DNA of 64,000 nt from Actinomycetospora chiangmaiensis DSM 45062 (GCF_000379625.1 NZ_KB903221.1:62292-126291), one strand, 5' to 3'; positions 7,960 to 16,933 are shown, counted from the first letter of the stretch. Notes: generated from the sequence alone by a model not told the origin. A program made the numbers and translations.

Positions 7960-9345
7960 GTGCCCACCGACCGCGAAGGACGACCCGTGCGCCCACTCCA
8001 GTACCTGACGGTGCTCCGCCACCGGTGGCCCGTCGTCGTGACCGGCCTGCTCGTCGGCCTGCTCGCCGGCGGTCTGTTGGCCGCCCTGCTGCCCCGGCAG
8101 TACTCCTCGGACACCACGCTGTTCGTGGCGCCCGGACCGCCCGACGAACGGACCTCCGCCTACGAGCGCACCCAGATCGCCGCCCAACGGGTGCCCTCCT
8201 ACCGGGAGCTCGCCACCGACGGCCGTGTGACCGCCGCGGTCGTCCGCGACCTCGGGCTCCCCGAGACCCCGGAGTCGCTGGCCACCCGCCTGCAGGTCAG
8301 CAGCGTCGCCGACGCCCTGCTCATCGACGTGTCGGTGACCGACCCGGACCCGGCCCGCGCCGCGGCCGTCGTCGACGACGACGCCCGACGCCTGAGCGGA
8401 CTGGTCCGTGACCTCGAGCAGCCGCCGAACCCCCTCGACCCACCCGCGGTCTCCCTCGTCGTGCTGCGTCCGGCGTCCGTCCCGACCGCGCCCTCCGGAC
8501 CGTCCCCGTCGTCGTACCTGCTCCTCGGCGCCCTCGGCGGTCTCGTCCTCGGCGCCCTGGCCGCCGTCGCCCGCGAGCGCACCGACCGACGCGTGCGCTC
8601 GACGGCGGTCCTCGAGCGGACGGTCGGCGCCCCGACCCTCGGGCGGCTGCCCGCCCTCGAGGCCGGCCCGGCCCGGCGGGAGGCACTGCGTGCGCTGCGC
8701 ACCACGCTGCGGCACCTCCCGGGTCTGTCGGTCCCGTCGTGCCTGCTGGTCACGGCGGCCCTTCCCGACGACGGGGCACCCCCGACCGTCCTCGAACTCG
8801 CCGGGGGCCTCGCGGCCGCCGGGGAGTCGGTCCTGGTCGTCGACGCCGACCTCCGCCACCCCCGGCTCGCCGACCTGCTGGACCTGACCCCTGGTGCGGG
8901 GCTCACCGAGGTGCTGCGGGGCCGGGCCGACCTGGACGCGGCCGTCGTGCACCACGGGCCCTACGACGTGCTCGTGTCCGGCGCGCCCGACGACGGGCCG
9001 GACGAGCTCCTCGCCTCGTCGGCGACGCCGTCCCTGCTCGCCCGGCTGCCCCACCGCTGGGACCGCGTCCTGGTCCTCGGGCCGCCCCTGCTCGCCGACG
9101 CCGACGCCGCGGACCTGGCCGCCTGCACCGACGGGGTCCTGCTCGTGGTCCGGTGGAAGCACACGAGGATCGAGCAGGTCGCCGGCGCGGTCGACCGCGT
9201 GGCGTCGGTGTCGGCACCGATCCGGGGCACCGTCCTGGTCGACGTCCCCGGGTCCCCGCGGCCGGCGCCGCCCGCGGGCCGGGACCGGGCGGAGCGCGCC
9301 CCGGCGGCCCGGACGCCCCTCGTCGACCTGACCGCGCGGCGGTGA
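7960..9345 (+). CDS. Wzz/CapA-like chain-length protein with kinase-like domain lacking a P-loop
   Basis: A 461-residue membrane protein with the Wzz layout: transmembrane helix at about 27-47, a periplasmic-type segment, and a second helix near 185-205. The cytoplasmic C-terminal part resembles the BY-kinase/ParA-like ATPase domain, with the Walker B-like VLVVDADLRHPRL at about 288-300. However the position of the Walker A loop reads LLVTAALPDDGAPPT, with no GK[ST], and no C-terminal tyrosine cluster is present. It should therefore set polymer length without autokinase activity. It begins with GTG two bases after the hydrolase stop codon. One copy of the TTCCCGACGACGG motif falls in the degenerate loop (8762). 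Confidence 0.82.
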   Translation: MPTDREGRPVRPLQYLTVLRHRWPVVVTGLLVGLLAGGLLAALLPRQYSSDTTLFVAPGPPDERTSAYERTQIAAQRVPSYRELATDGRVTAAVVRDLGLPETPESLATRLQVSSVADALLIDVSVTDPDPARAAAVVDDDARRLSGLVRDLEQPPNPLDPPAVSLVVLRPASVPTAPSGPSPSSYLLLGALGGLVLGALAAVARERTDRRVRSTAVLERTVGAPTLGRLPALEAGPARREALRALRTTLRHLPGLSVPSCLLVTAALPDDGAPPTVLELAGGLAAAGESVLVVDADLRHPRLADLLDLTPGAGLTEVLRGRADLDAAVVHHGPYDVLVSGAPDDGPDELLASSATPSLLARLPHRWDRVLVLGPPLLADADAADLAACTDGVLLVVRWKHTRIEQVAGAVDRVASVSAPIRGTVLVDVPGSPRPAPPAGRDRAERAPAARTPLVDLTARR

Positions 9346-9349
9346 GGAC

Positions 9350-10492
9350 GTGCTGCTCCTCGGGGATCCCCCCGCCGGGCGGGCGCAGGAGGCGCTGCTC
9401 GGTGCCGGTGTACGGCCCGGCCGCGCCGTCACGGCCCAGGTGGGCATCGTCGCCGCGGTCCTGGCGGGGGCCGTCTTCGTCGTCGCCCTGCGCTCCGGGC
9501 TGGACGCGAAGTATTCGTCCGACGGCACCCTCATCCGCCAGATCGCGACGGGGCAGTTCGCCGCCGGCGGGGACCAGTCCTTTCGCACCGTCGGGGCGCT
9601 CTACCGGCTCCTCGGTCTCGGGAACCTGCCCACGCTCGCCGGGCTGCTCGGCTTCGCCGCGTTCGCGCTGTGCGTCCTCCCGCTCGTGCGCGCGGACGTC
9701 GCCCGCGACCTCTCGTGGGTGACGATCGGGCTCGCCGTCGCGACCGTGGGCCTCGGCGCCGTCTACCTCGGGGACTACTCCAAGGACGTCTGGCTGCTGC
9801 CGGTGCTCGCCCTCGTCCTCGCGGTGCGGGGCGTCGTGGCCCGCGAGGTGGTCCTCGCCGCGGGCATCGTGGTCTACGCGGGCCTGTTCCGGCAGTACTG
9901 GTTCCTCGTCTACGCGTTCTACCTGGTGCTCCGGCTCGCGACGCTGCCCGGACGGCGGGGGCGGCTCCCGCGCGCGGCGGTCACGGTCGCCGCGGCGCTC
10001 ACCGTCACGGCCGTCGCGTTCCCCCTGCTGGCCGGCACGACGATCAGCTCGTTCCGGTCCTCGATCAACGCCGGCCGCACCGGGATGGCCGACGCCCAGT
10101 CCGCGATCGAGCCGGTGATCGCCGGGCAGGGGCCGGTCGCCGAGGCGGGGAACGCCCTGCTCACCCAGGTCACGCTCTACGTCCCGCTGCCCCTGCTCGC
10201 GGAGGGCGGAGCGGTGTACCTGGCGGCGACGGCGTTCCTGGCCGTCCTGTGGTTCGCGTTCTTCCGCGCCGTCGCCACCGACCCGCTGCCGAGCACCGCG
10301 CCCGACAGCCCGTGGCCGGTCGCCTGCCTCGTCCTGTCCTTCACCGCCGTCCAGGGGATCTTCGAGCCGGACCACGGCTCGGCCCTGCGGCACCTGACCC
10401 CCGTCCTGCTGCTCGTCCTGTCCGTCCTCGTGCTGCGCGACCGCGCCGCCGCCCGGCCCACCCACCGCATCACCCCAGGGGGCACCCGATGA
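9350..10492 (+). CDS. Polytopic membrane protein, candidate Wzy-type polysaccharide polymerase
   Basis: A 380-residue hydrophobic protein with about nine to ten predicted membrane segments and a larger extracytoplasmic loop around residues 225-265 (SSFRSSINAGRTGMADAQSA). Sequence alone does not identify a family. In a locus with a priming transferase, a Wzz-like protein and a Wzx-like flippase, the missing member is the Wzy polymerase, and a polytopic protein of this size in this position is the best candidate; this is inference from context. GTG start four bases after the preceding stop; its stop overlaps the next ATG. Confidence 0.7.
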   Translation: MLLLGDPPAGRAQEALLGAGVRPGRAVTAQVGIVAAVLAGAVFVVALRSGLDAKYSSDGTLIRQIATGQFAAGGDQSFRTVGALYRLLGLGNLPTLAGLLGFAAFALCVLPLVRADVARDLSWVTIGLAVATVGLGAVYLGDYSKDVWLLPVLALVLAVRGVVAREVVLAAGIVVYAGLFRQYWFLVYAFYLVLRLATLPGRRGRLPRAAVTVAAALTVTAVAFPLLAGTTISSFRSSINAGRTGMADAQSAIEPVIAGQGPVAEAGNALLTQVTLYVPLPLLAEGGAVYLAATAFLAVLWFAFFRAVATDPLPSTAPDSPWPVACLVLSFTAVQGIFEPDHGSALRHLTPVLLLVLSVLVLRDRAAARPTHRITPGGTR

Positions 10493-11658
10493 CCGCCGTC
10501 CACCCGCCGCAGCTCCGGTCCGCCCCGGCGAAGGACCGACCTCCGGACCCCGCCGAGGTCCTCGACCGGCCGACCGTCGTCCACGTCGTGGAGTCCCTCG
10601 GCGGTGGCGTGATGGTCGCGGTCCGCGACTACGTCCGCGCCACGGAGGACCGCTACCGCCACGTCGTCGTCGCGGACGTCCGTCCGGGCCACGACACCGG
10701 CGACTTCGCCGGCGTCGAGGTGGTGCGTCTCGGCGCGGGGCAGGGGCCGGTGGGCACCTGGTGGCGGCTGCGCCGGACGCTGCGCGCCTACCGGCCCGCG
10801 ATCGTCCACGCCCACTCCTCGTGGGCGGGGGTCCTCGTCCGGCTGCTCCCGGTGCCGCGCGAGGACGTCCGGTACACGCCGCACTGCTACGCCTTCGAGC
10901 GCCGCGACGTTCCCCGGGTGCTGCGCAGCGGGTTCTACCTCGCCGAACGGCTGCTCGCGCCGCGGACCGGGTGCGTGGCCGCGGTCAGCCCGCGGGAGGT
11001 GGGGCTCGCCGACCGCCTCCGGCACGGCTGCCGCGTCGAGTACGTGCCCAACGTGGTGCCCCGCGTGGTCCCGGCCGTCACGGTGCCGGCGCCGCGCAGC
11101 CCGGACCGGCGCCTCGACGTCGTCGCCGCCGGCCGGCTGATGCCGCAGAAGGACCCGGACTGGTTCGTGCGGTTCGTCCGCCGGGCCCGACGCCTCGGCG
11201 TCGCCGCCGACTTCACCTGGCTCGGCGGCGGTGACGCGGAGGCCGAGGGCCTGCTCCGGGAGGAGGGCGTCCGCGTGACCGGCTGGCTGCCGCGGGCGGA
11301 GGTCCTGCGCCGCATGGCGGCGGCGGACCTCTACGTGCACACCGCGGCCTGGGAGGGCGCCCCCCTCACCCTCCTGGAGGCCGCCGCCCACGACCTGCCG
11401 ATCGTCGGGCGCGAGTCCGAGGCCCTGCGCAGCCTCGGACTCGTCAACCTCTACTCCTCGCCCGTCGAGGCCGCGCGCTGGTTGGCCGCGACCACGGACC
11501 CGGTCGAGCTCCGCCGCCTCGCCGTCGCGCAGGCCACGGTCCTGCGCCTCACGAACTCGGCCGACGAGCAACGCGCCGCCCTGCTGCGGGTCTACGCCGA
11601 CGTCGAGGCGCCCGTCGGCGGCACGGCCCGGCGACGGGAGCGGAGCGCCCGACGATGA
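10489..11658 (+). CDS. Glycosyltransferase, GT4 family (GT-B fold)
   Basis: The 389-residue protein has the GT-B two-domain form. The N-terminal half contains VVHVVESLGGGVMVAVRDYV and VHAHSSWAGVLVR; the C-terminal half contains VVAAGRLMPQKDPDWFV and WEGAPLTLLEAAAHDLPIV, the nucleotide-sugar binding region with the E-x7-E-like motif. It would add a sugar to the lipid-linked repeat unit on the cytoplasmic face. The ATG at 10489 overlaps the previous TGA and the stop overlaps the next ATG. About 30 extra N-terminal residues precede the first beta strand. Donor and acceptor are unknown. Confidence 0.9.
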   Translation: MTAVHPPQLRSAPAKDRPPDPAEVLDRPTVVHVVESLGGGVMVAVRDYVRATEDRYRHVVVADVRPGHDTGDFAGVEVVRLGAGQGPVGTWWRLRRTLRAYRPAIVHAHSSWAGVLVRLLPVPREDVRYTPHCYAFERRDVPRVLRSGFYLAERLLAPRTGCVAAVSPREVGLADRLRHGCRVEYVPNVVPRVVPAVTVPAPRSPDRRLDVVAAGRLMPQKDPDWFVRFVRRARRLGVAADFTWLGGGDAEAEGLLREEGVRVTGWLPRAEVLRRMAAADLYVHTAAWEGAPLTLLEAAAHDLPIVGRESEALRSLGLVNLYSSPVEAARWLAATTDPVELRRLAVAQATVLRLTNSADEQRAALLRVYADVEAPVGGTARRRERSARR

Positions 11659-12995
11659 TCCCGTGGCGCCCGCGGGTGACCGCCGAGACGGTGGGCCTGG
11701 CCCGGACCATGGCGCTCGGCGCCCTCGGGCCGGCGCTGACCTTCGTCGCGCTGTTCGCGCTCCCCCTCGGGGCCGCCGCGCTGCTCTCCACCACCGAGTT
11801 CGCGATGTGGACCGTCCTCAGCACCATCACGACGATCTCGGTCACCCTCGACCTCGGGGGCACCGCGCTCGTCATGGCGCGGTGGCGCCTCGAGCGGCGC
11901 GGGCCCCTGCTCCGTCGGGCGGCCGTGCTCTCCGGGGCCGGCAGCGTGCTGGTCGGCGTCGTCGCCGCGATCGCCTTCGTCCCCTTCTCCCGGACCGCGG
12001 CGGCCGCGGCGTTCACCTTCGTCGAGGGACTGGCGGCCATCGGCCTCGTCACCGTCGGCTGCACGGTGCGCAGCGCGGTGACGGTGCTCGCGCAGGCCGC
12101 GCTCTCCGACGGCCGGTTCCGGGCCCGCACCGTCCTGTTCACCACCCAGGCGTTCGGCGCCGCCGTCCTCGCCCTCGCCCTCGCGGCCGTGACCGGCTCC
12201 GCCTGGGCGCTGCCCCTCGGGTGGTCCGCCGCGTCGACGCTGACCTTCGCGGGCGGGCTGGTCTGGACGCTGCGCTCGGACCTGCTGCGCGGAGGACCGA
12301 CGGTCGCGGCGCTCCCCGACGGGGCGCACCGCGTCTCGCGCTTCGCGTGGGCGCGGACCGGCGAGACGGTGCTGTCCTCGCTGCTGGTGCAGTCCGACCG
12401 CTGGATCGTGGGCGCCCTGGGCGGACCGCACGTCCTCGCGGCCTACGAGATCGCAGCGCGGCTGGCCTCGATGCCGAAGTTCCTGTCGTTCCAGCTCGCA
12501 CCCGCGGTCGCCGGGCAGGCGGTGGAGTCGGCGGTGGTCGCCCGACGTCCGGCCGAGGTGCGTGCCGTGCTGCGGCGCGGGCTCGCCGTCTGCGCGGCCG
12601 CGATGCTCGCCGCGTCCGTGGCGTTCACCGTCGGCTATCCCCTCGCCGCCGCGTTCACCCACGTCGACGTGGTGTGGCCGGTCTTCGCCGCGATGCTCGT
12701 CGCCTACTTCCTCTACGGCCTCACCTCGCCGGTGACGGTGGTCGGCATCAGCGTCGACCGGCCCGCGATCGACGTCCCCTTCCTGCTGCTCGCCCTCGTG
12801 GGCGCGGCGGCGGCCACCGCGGCGGCGTTCGCGACCGGCGACGTCGCGATCTACGTCGTCGGCAACCTCGCCGCGCTCACCGTCGGCGCCCTCTGGTTCT
12901 TCCGCTACGCCCCGGCGACCGTCGCAGCGCGCGCCCGGGCGCTCGCCGTCGCCGACGTCCTCGTCCCGTCCACTCCCGGAGCGACCCGTGCCTGA
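11655..12995 (+). CDS. Wzx-like lipid-linked oligosaccharide flippase
   Basis: A 446-residue polytopic protein with about twelve hydrophobic segments, starting at an ATG that overlaps the stop of the upstream glycosyltransferase. The segment LVQSDRWIVGALGGPHVLAAYEIAARLA resembles the conserved D-R-x-[IL]-[IL]-x4-G-P stretch of Wzx/MATE-type polysaccharide exporters (about residues 240-265). It should flip the undecaprenyl-linked repeat unit to the outer face of the membrane, where the polymerase acts. The gene overlaps the deacetylase gene by eight bases. Confidence 0.85.
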   Translation: MIPWRPRVTAETVGLARTMALGALGPALTFVALFALPLGAAALLSTTEFAMWTVLSTITTISVTLDLGGTALVMARWRLERRGPLLRRAAVLSGAGSVLVGVVAAIAFVPFSRTAAAAAFTFVEGLAAIGLVTVGCTVRSAVTVLAQAALSDGRFRARTVLFTTQAFGAAVLALALAAVTGSAWALPLGWSAASTLTFAGGLVWTLRSDLLRGGPTVAALPDGAHRVSRFAWARTGETVLSSLLVQSDRWIVGALGGPHVLAAYEIAARLASMPKFLSFQLAPAVAGQAVESAVVARRPAEVRAVLRRGLAVCAAAMLAASVAFTVGYPLAAAFTHVDVVWPVFAAMLVAYFLYGLTSPVTVVGISVDRPAIDVPFLLLALVGAAAATAAAFATGDVAIYVVGNLAALTVGALWFFRYAPATVAARARALAVADVLVPSTPGATRA

Positions 12996-13671
12996 CTGGG
13001 TGCTGATGTACCACGCCGTCGCCGACGGACCCGCCGACCCGCACCGCGTCCAGGTGACCCCCGAGCGCTTCCGCCGGCAGATGCGGTGGCTGCACCAGCG
13101 GGGCCGTCGCGGGGTGAGCCTCCGGACGCTCCCCGCCCACCCCGGGGCGGTGGGCCTCACCTTCGACGACGGCTACGCCGACTTCGCCGAGACGGTCGTC
13201 CCGATCCTCGCGGAGCACGGCTTCACCGCCACCGTCTACGTCGTCGCGGGGCGGCTCGGCGGGACGAACGACTGGGACGACGGGCCGACCCGACGCCTCA
13301 TGACCGCCGACCAGGTCCGCGAGGTCGCCGCCGCCGGGATGGAGGTCGCCTCGCACACGCTGACCCACGCCCGGTTGCCGGACCTTCCCGACGACGGGCT
13401 CTCCCGCGAGCTGCGCAGGTCGAGAGCGCACCTGGAGGAGGTCCTCGACGCCCCGGTGACCGGCTTCGCGTACCCGTACGGCGCGTTCGGCGCGCGCGAG
13501 GCCCGCGCGGTCGCCGACTCCGGCTACGCCCACGCCGCCGCCATCGACCCGCGGCCGCTGGACGGGCCGTGGGCCGTGCCACGCACGTACGTCGGGCAGG
13601 CCGACACCCCCTGGCGGCTGCACGCGAAGCGGCTGCGCCACCACCACCGGACGCGAGGAGCGCGGACATGA
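12988..13671 (+). CDS. Polysaccharide deacetylase (NodB homology, CE4)
   Basis: A 227-residue single-domain protein with the CE4 motifs: TFDDGY at 58-63 (catalytic and metal Asp60/Asp61), SHTLTH at 122-127 (zinc histidines) and FAYPYGAFG near 158. It would remove N- or O-acetyl groups from a glycan. No signal peptide is visible, so it may act on lipid-linked intermediates inside the cell or be exported another way. GTG start inside the end of the flippase gene; stop overlaps the next ATG. The placement supports an amino-sugar containing exopolysaccharide, which is inference. One TTCCCGACGACGGG motif lies at 13385-13398. Confidence 0.9.
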   Translation: MPDWVLMYHAVADGPADPHRVQVTPERFRRQMRWLHQRGRRGVSLRTLPAHPGAVGLTFDDGYADFAETVVPILAEHGFTATVYVVAGRLGGTNDWDDGPTRRLMTADQVREVAAAGMEVASHTLTHARLPDLPDDGLSRELRRSRAHLEEVLDAPVTGFAYPYGAFGAREARAVADSGYAHAAAIDPRPLDGPWAVPRTYVGQADTPWRLHAKRLRHHHRTRGART

Positions 13672-14846
13672 GGGTGCTGCACGTGATCACCGGGCTCGGC
13701 GCGGGAGGCGCCGAGCAACAGCTCCGCCTGCTGTGCCGGCACCACGGACCCGACGTCGAGGTCGAGGTCGCCGTCCTCGCCGTACCCGGCGCGGTGGGCG
13801 ACCTCATCCGGGCCGAGGGGACGCCGGTGCACGCCGTGCCCATGGCGGGGAACCGGGACCTGCGGGCGGTCCTGCGTCTGGCCCGGCTCATGCGCCGCGG
13901 CCGCTTCGACTGCGTGCACACCCACCTGTTCCGCGCCGGGCTGCACGGACGCCTCGCGGCCCGGCTCGCCGGCGTCCCGCGCATCGTCGCGACCGAGCAC
14001 TCCCTCAACGAGCACGTCATCGAGGGCCGCCCGACGACGCGCCCCGGGCTCGCGACCCTCTACCGGTGCGGCGAGGCCCTCGGGCACGTCAGCATCGCCG
14101 TCTCCCGGTCCACGCGGGACCGGATGCGGGCGTGGCGGGTCCCGGCGGCGAAGATCGTCGTCGTCCCGAACGGGGTCGACGCCGCAGCCGTCGCCTTCTC
14201 CCCCGCGGCCCGCGACGCGGCCCGACGCCGGTGGGCGATCCCGGCCGGCGCCTACGTGGTCGGCACCGCCGCGCGGCTCGTGGCCCTCAAACGGATCGAC
14301 GTGCTGCTCGACGCGCTGGCCCGGCGTCCGGAGGTCCACGGCCTCGTCGTCGGGGACGGCGCGGAGCGGACCGCCCTGGAGCAGCGCTGTGCGGACCTCG
14401 GCATCGCCGACCGGGTCGTGTTCACCGGCGAGACCGGCGACGTCGCCGCCGCGCTCGCCGCCATGGACCTGTTCGTCTCGTGCGGCCCGCAGGAGACCTA
14501 CGGGCTCGCGATGATCGAGGCCCTCGCCGCCGGTCTCCCCCTGCTCTACGTGCGGTGCCCGGCGCTCGAGGAACGACCGGCCGCCGACGCACCGGCGGCG
14601 ACCCGCATCGAGGGCACGGTCGACGACGTCGCGGCCGGCATCGCCCGCGCGCCCCGGACCGATCGGGTCCCGGCGCCCGTCGTCGCGACCTACGACATCC
14701 GGGAGGTCGTGAGGACGGTCGAGGAGCTCTACCGGGGCCTGCCGGTCAGGTCGCCCGCTGTGCCGTGGCGGCGCCCGCTCCGAGCCCGATCATCGCGACC
14801 CCACCGATCGTCCCGAACCCGGCCAGACGTCGCGGCGACCGGCTGA
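13668..14846 (+). CDS. Glycosyltransferase, GT4 family; 3' end overlaps the convergent lysE-like gene
   Basis: The 392-residue protein has GT-B features: VLHVITGLGAGGAEQQL at the N-terminus, VHTHLFRAGLHGRLAARL, VVPNGVDAAAV, then AARLVALKRIDVLLDAL and QETYGLAMIEALAAGLP in the donor domain. It is the last gene of the exopolysaccharide operon, with an ATG overlapping the deacetylase stop. The family fold ends near residue 360 (VEELYRGL); the last thirty-odd residues are arginine/serine-rich and lie antisense to the end of the LysE gene (101-base overlap, 14746-14846). The tail probably arose by loss of an earlier stop codon. Confidence 0.9.
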   Translation: MRVLHVITGLGAGGAEQQLRLLCRHHGPDVEVEVAVLAVPGAVGDLIRAEGTPVHAVPMAGNRDLRAVLRLARLMRRGRFDCVHTHLFRAGLHGRLAARLAGVPRIVATEHSLNEHVIEGRPTTRPGLATLYRCGEALGHVSIAVSRSTRDRMRAWRVPAAKIVVVPNGVDAAAVAFSPAARDAARRRWAIPAGAYVVGTAARLVALKRIDVLLDALARRPEVHGLVVGDGAERTALEQRCADLGIADRVVFTGETGDVAAALAAMDLFVSCGPQETYGLAMIEALAAGLPLLYVRCPALEERPAADAPAATRIEGTVDDVAAGIARAPRTDRVPAPVVATYDIREVVRTVEELYRGLPVRSPAVPWRRPLRARSSRPHRSSRTRPDVAATG

Positions 14847-15384
14847 ACCACGACCGCGCCGACGCCGCGGTGATCGCCCACATGCTGTCGAGCACGACGG
14901 CGATGCCCGCGAAGATCGCCCCGAGCACGAGCAGCTGACCCGGGACGCTGCGGCCCGGGTCGACGAACAGAGGGAGGAAGGCCGCGAAGAACACGACCGT
15001 CTTCGGGTTGAACAGCCCGACCGGGACACCGCGCAGGACACTGCGCACGAGGCCCGTGTCGCCCTCCGGCGTGGCCGCGGCCAGCCGCCCGTAGGCCTCG
15101 TCGCGGTGGCGGATCGCCTGCACCCCGAGGTACACGAGGTACACCGCGCCGACGAGCTTGATGACGGTGAACGCCACCACCGACCGCTCGATGAGCTCCC
15201 CCAGCCCGACCGCCAGCCCCGCGACCTGCAGCAGCACCCCCACCGCGTTCCCGACGACGGAGGCCAGCGCGTTCCGCCGCCCCACCACCAGCGCCCGGCT
15301 GATCGCGAAGACGACGCTCGGGCCGGGGATCACGATGATCAGCGCGGCGGCACCGGCGAAGGCGATGAGACGGGTGGTGTCCAC
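14746..15384 (-). CDS. LysE/RhtB-family amino-acid or metabolite exporter
   Basis: A 212-residue membrane protein with the LysE layout: N-terminal IIVIPGPSVVFAISRALVVG (the conserved PGP motif of the first helix), KLVGAVYLVYLGVQAIR, and GLFNPKTVVFFAAFLPLFV, followed by two C-terminal helices. Members export amino acids such as lysine, homoserine or threonine from the cytoplasm; the substrate here is unknown. It is a single gene, convergent with and overlapping the last exopolysaccharide gene, and divergent from an SDR gene with a palindrome in between. Confidence 0.88.
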   Translation of the reverse strand: MDTTRLIAFAGAAALIIVIPGPSVVFAISRALVVGRRNALASVVGNAVGVLLQVAGLAVGLGELIERSVVAFTVIKLVGAVYLVYLGVQAIRHRDEAYGRLAAATPEGDTGLVRSVLRGVPVGLFNPKTVVFFAAFLPLFVDPGRSVPGQLLVLGAIFAGIAVVLDSMWAITAASARSWFSRSPRRLAGFGTIGGVAMIGLGAGAATAQRAT

Positions 15385-15437
15385 GGGCGGTAGTGCAGCA
15401 CGGTCGGGGTCCGACCAGCGAGGGCGTTGTCGGGGCG

Positions 15438-15464
15438 AGCACCGTGTCCGACGGACACGGTGCT
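15438..15464. promoter_or_regulatory. Perfect palindrome between divergent lysE-like and SDR genes
   Basis: AGCACCGTGTCC-gac-GGACACGGTGCT forms twelve-base perfect arms around three bases. No gene ends here (both neighbours start outward), so an operator is more likely than a terminator. The inner 19 bases recur in reverse orientation in the hairpin at 62018-62048. Confidence 0.5.
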
Positions 15465-15482
15465 GCGTGCCAGACTCCGCCG

Positions 15483-16217
15483 GTGGACCTCGCCCTCGTC
15501 ACCGGCGCGACGTCCGGTATCGGCACCGCCTTCGCCCGGGAGCTCGCCGCGCGCGGGTGGTCGCTGGTGCTCACCGGTCGGTCGGAGTCCGCGCTCCGGT
15601 CGCTGGGCGCCGAACTCGGAGCGCGGACCGTCGTCGCGGACCTGGCGACGACCGAGGGCCGCCGGGCGGTCGTCTCGGCCGCCGACGGCGTGCACCTGCT
15701 CGTGAACAACGCCGCGCTCGGCGGGACCTTCGGATCGTTCGCGACGATGCCCGTCGAGGATCTCGAGGCCGTCCTCGCCGTGAACGTCGTCGCGCCCACG
15801 GCGCTCGTGCGGGCGGTGCTCCCCGGGATGCTCGCCGCGGGCCGGGGCGGGATCGTGACCGTGTCCAGCCCGTCCGCCGTCGGTCCGAAGGCGGGCGCGG
15901 CCGCCTACGGGGCGTCCAAGGCGTTCCTGGAGAGCCTCGACCGCAGCGTGCGCGCCGAGGTCCGCGGGAGCGGCGTCGTCGTGACCACCGTCCGGCCGGA
16001 GTCGACCCGCACCGACTTCCACGCCCGGTCCGGCCAGGACGTGAGCGACGTGGGCGCGTGGAACACTCCGGAGGAGGTCGCCCGCGCCGCCCTCGACGCG
16101 CACGAGCGCGGCGAGCTGCTGGTCCGCATCCCGAGGCGCCCGGCCAAGCACGTCGCGCGGGACCTGGCGCGGGTGGTGTGGCACCACCCGGCGATCCAGC
16201 GGTTCCGCACCCACTGA
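15483..16217 (+). CDS. Short-chain dehydrogenase/reductase
   Basis: A 244-residue NAD(P)-dependent oxidoreductase of the classical SDR type. It begins at GTG 15483 (VDLALVTGATSGIG) so the Rossmann TGxxxGIG motif falls at the very N-terminus. NNAALGG, the catalytic serine strand VTVSSPSAV and YGASK follow in order. The C-terminal part (VRPESTRTDFHARSG, then PEEVARAAL) resembles SDRs that act on acyl or lipid substrates. It stands alone, 55 bases before the mycothiol-type gene, so the two could share a transcript. The substrate is unknown. Confidence 0.88.
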   Translation: MDLALVTGATSGIGTAFARELAARGWSLVLTGRSESALRSLGAELGARTVVADLATTEGRRAVVSAADGVHLLVNNAALGGTFGSFATMPVEDLEAVLAVNVVAPTALVRAVLPGMLAAGRGGIVTVSSPSAVGPKAGAAAYGASKAFLESLDRSVRAEVRGSGVVVTTVRPESTRTDFHARSGQDVSDVGAWNTPEEVARAALDAHERGELLVRIPRRPAKHVARDLARVVWHHPAIQRFRTH

Positions 16218-16271
16218 ACACCTGCGCCGCCACGCCTCCCGCCCGGTGCAGCCCCATTAGGGTGCGGGCCC

Positions 16272-16913
16272 ATGGCCGGGGGACGCAGCGTCATGCCGCT
16301 CGCCGAGCAGGAGCGGGCGGAGCTCGCCGAGCTGCTGCACGGTCTCGCGCCCGGGCAGTGGGACGCGCCGACGCTGTGCACCGGCTGGACCGTGCGGGAC
16401 GTCGTCGCGCACGTGCTCAGCTACGAGGAACGCGGCCCGGTGGGCCTGGCGTGGTGCTTCGCGCGCGGGCGGGGGTCGTTCGACCGCACCAACGCCGTCG
16501 CGATGGCGGACTACGCCGACCACGGGCCCGACGAGCTCCTCGCCCTGCTCGAGCGCAGCCTCCGCCCGCGCGGTCTGACCACGATGCTCGGCGGACGCAT
16601 CGGCCTCACCGACGCGATGATCCACCAGCAGGACATCCGGCGCCCGCTCGGTCTCCCACGGCGCATCCCGGGCGAGAGCCTCGTCGTGGTGCTCGACCTG
16701 GCCCGCTTCGCCCCGCCCCTCGACTCACGGGCCCGCCTCCGCGGGCTGCGACTCCGGGCGACCGACCTCGACTGGACCGCCGGGGACGGGGACGAGGTGA
16801 GCGGGCCGGGCGAGGCGCTGCTCATGGCCATGGCGGGACGGGGCGTCGCCCTCGACGAGCTGACCGGACCCGGTCTGCCGGTCCTCGTGCAGCGCATCCG
16901 GCCGACGAGCTGA
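16272..16913 (+). CDS. Maleylpyruvate isomerase-family mycothiol-dependent enzyme (DinB-like fold)
   Basis: The 213-residue protein fits the actinobacterial family annotated as mycothiol-dependent maleylpyruvate isomerase-like: LHGLAPGQWDAPTLCTGWTVRDVVAHVL near the N-terminus, then LTDAMIHQQDIRRPLG at about 115-130. The histidines of these motifs would bind a metal in the DinB-type four-helix bundle. Family members use mycothiol in thiol transfer or isomerisation in the cytoplasm; most are biochemically uncharacterised. This gene supports an actinobacterial origin for the window. The ATG follows soon after the SDR stop codon. Confidence 0.85.
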   Translation: MAGGRSVMPLAEQERAELAELLHGLAPGQWDAPTLCTGWTVRDVVAHVLSYEERGPVGLAWCFARGRGSFDRTNAVAMADYADHGPDELLALLERSLRPRGLTTMLGGRIGLTDAMIHQQDIRRPLGLPRRIPGESLVVVLDLARFAPPLDSRARLRGLRLRATDLDWTAGDGDEVSGPGEALLMAMAGRGVALDELTGPGLPVLVQRIRPTS

Positions 16914-16933
16914 CACGGGCCGGTCCCCCGAGG

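Noticed and set aside
11592-13160. Long minus-strand frame opposite the Wzx-like gene
   Set aside because: Repetitive Glu/Arg/Gly/Asp composition, no domain, antisense to membrane-protein codons.
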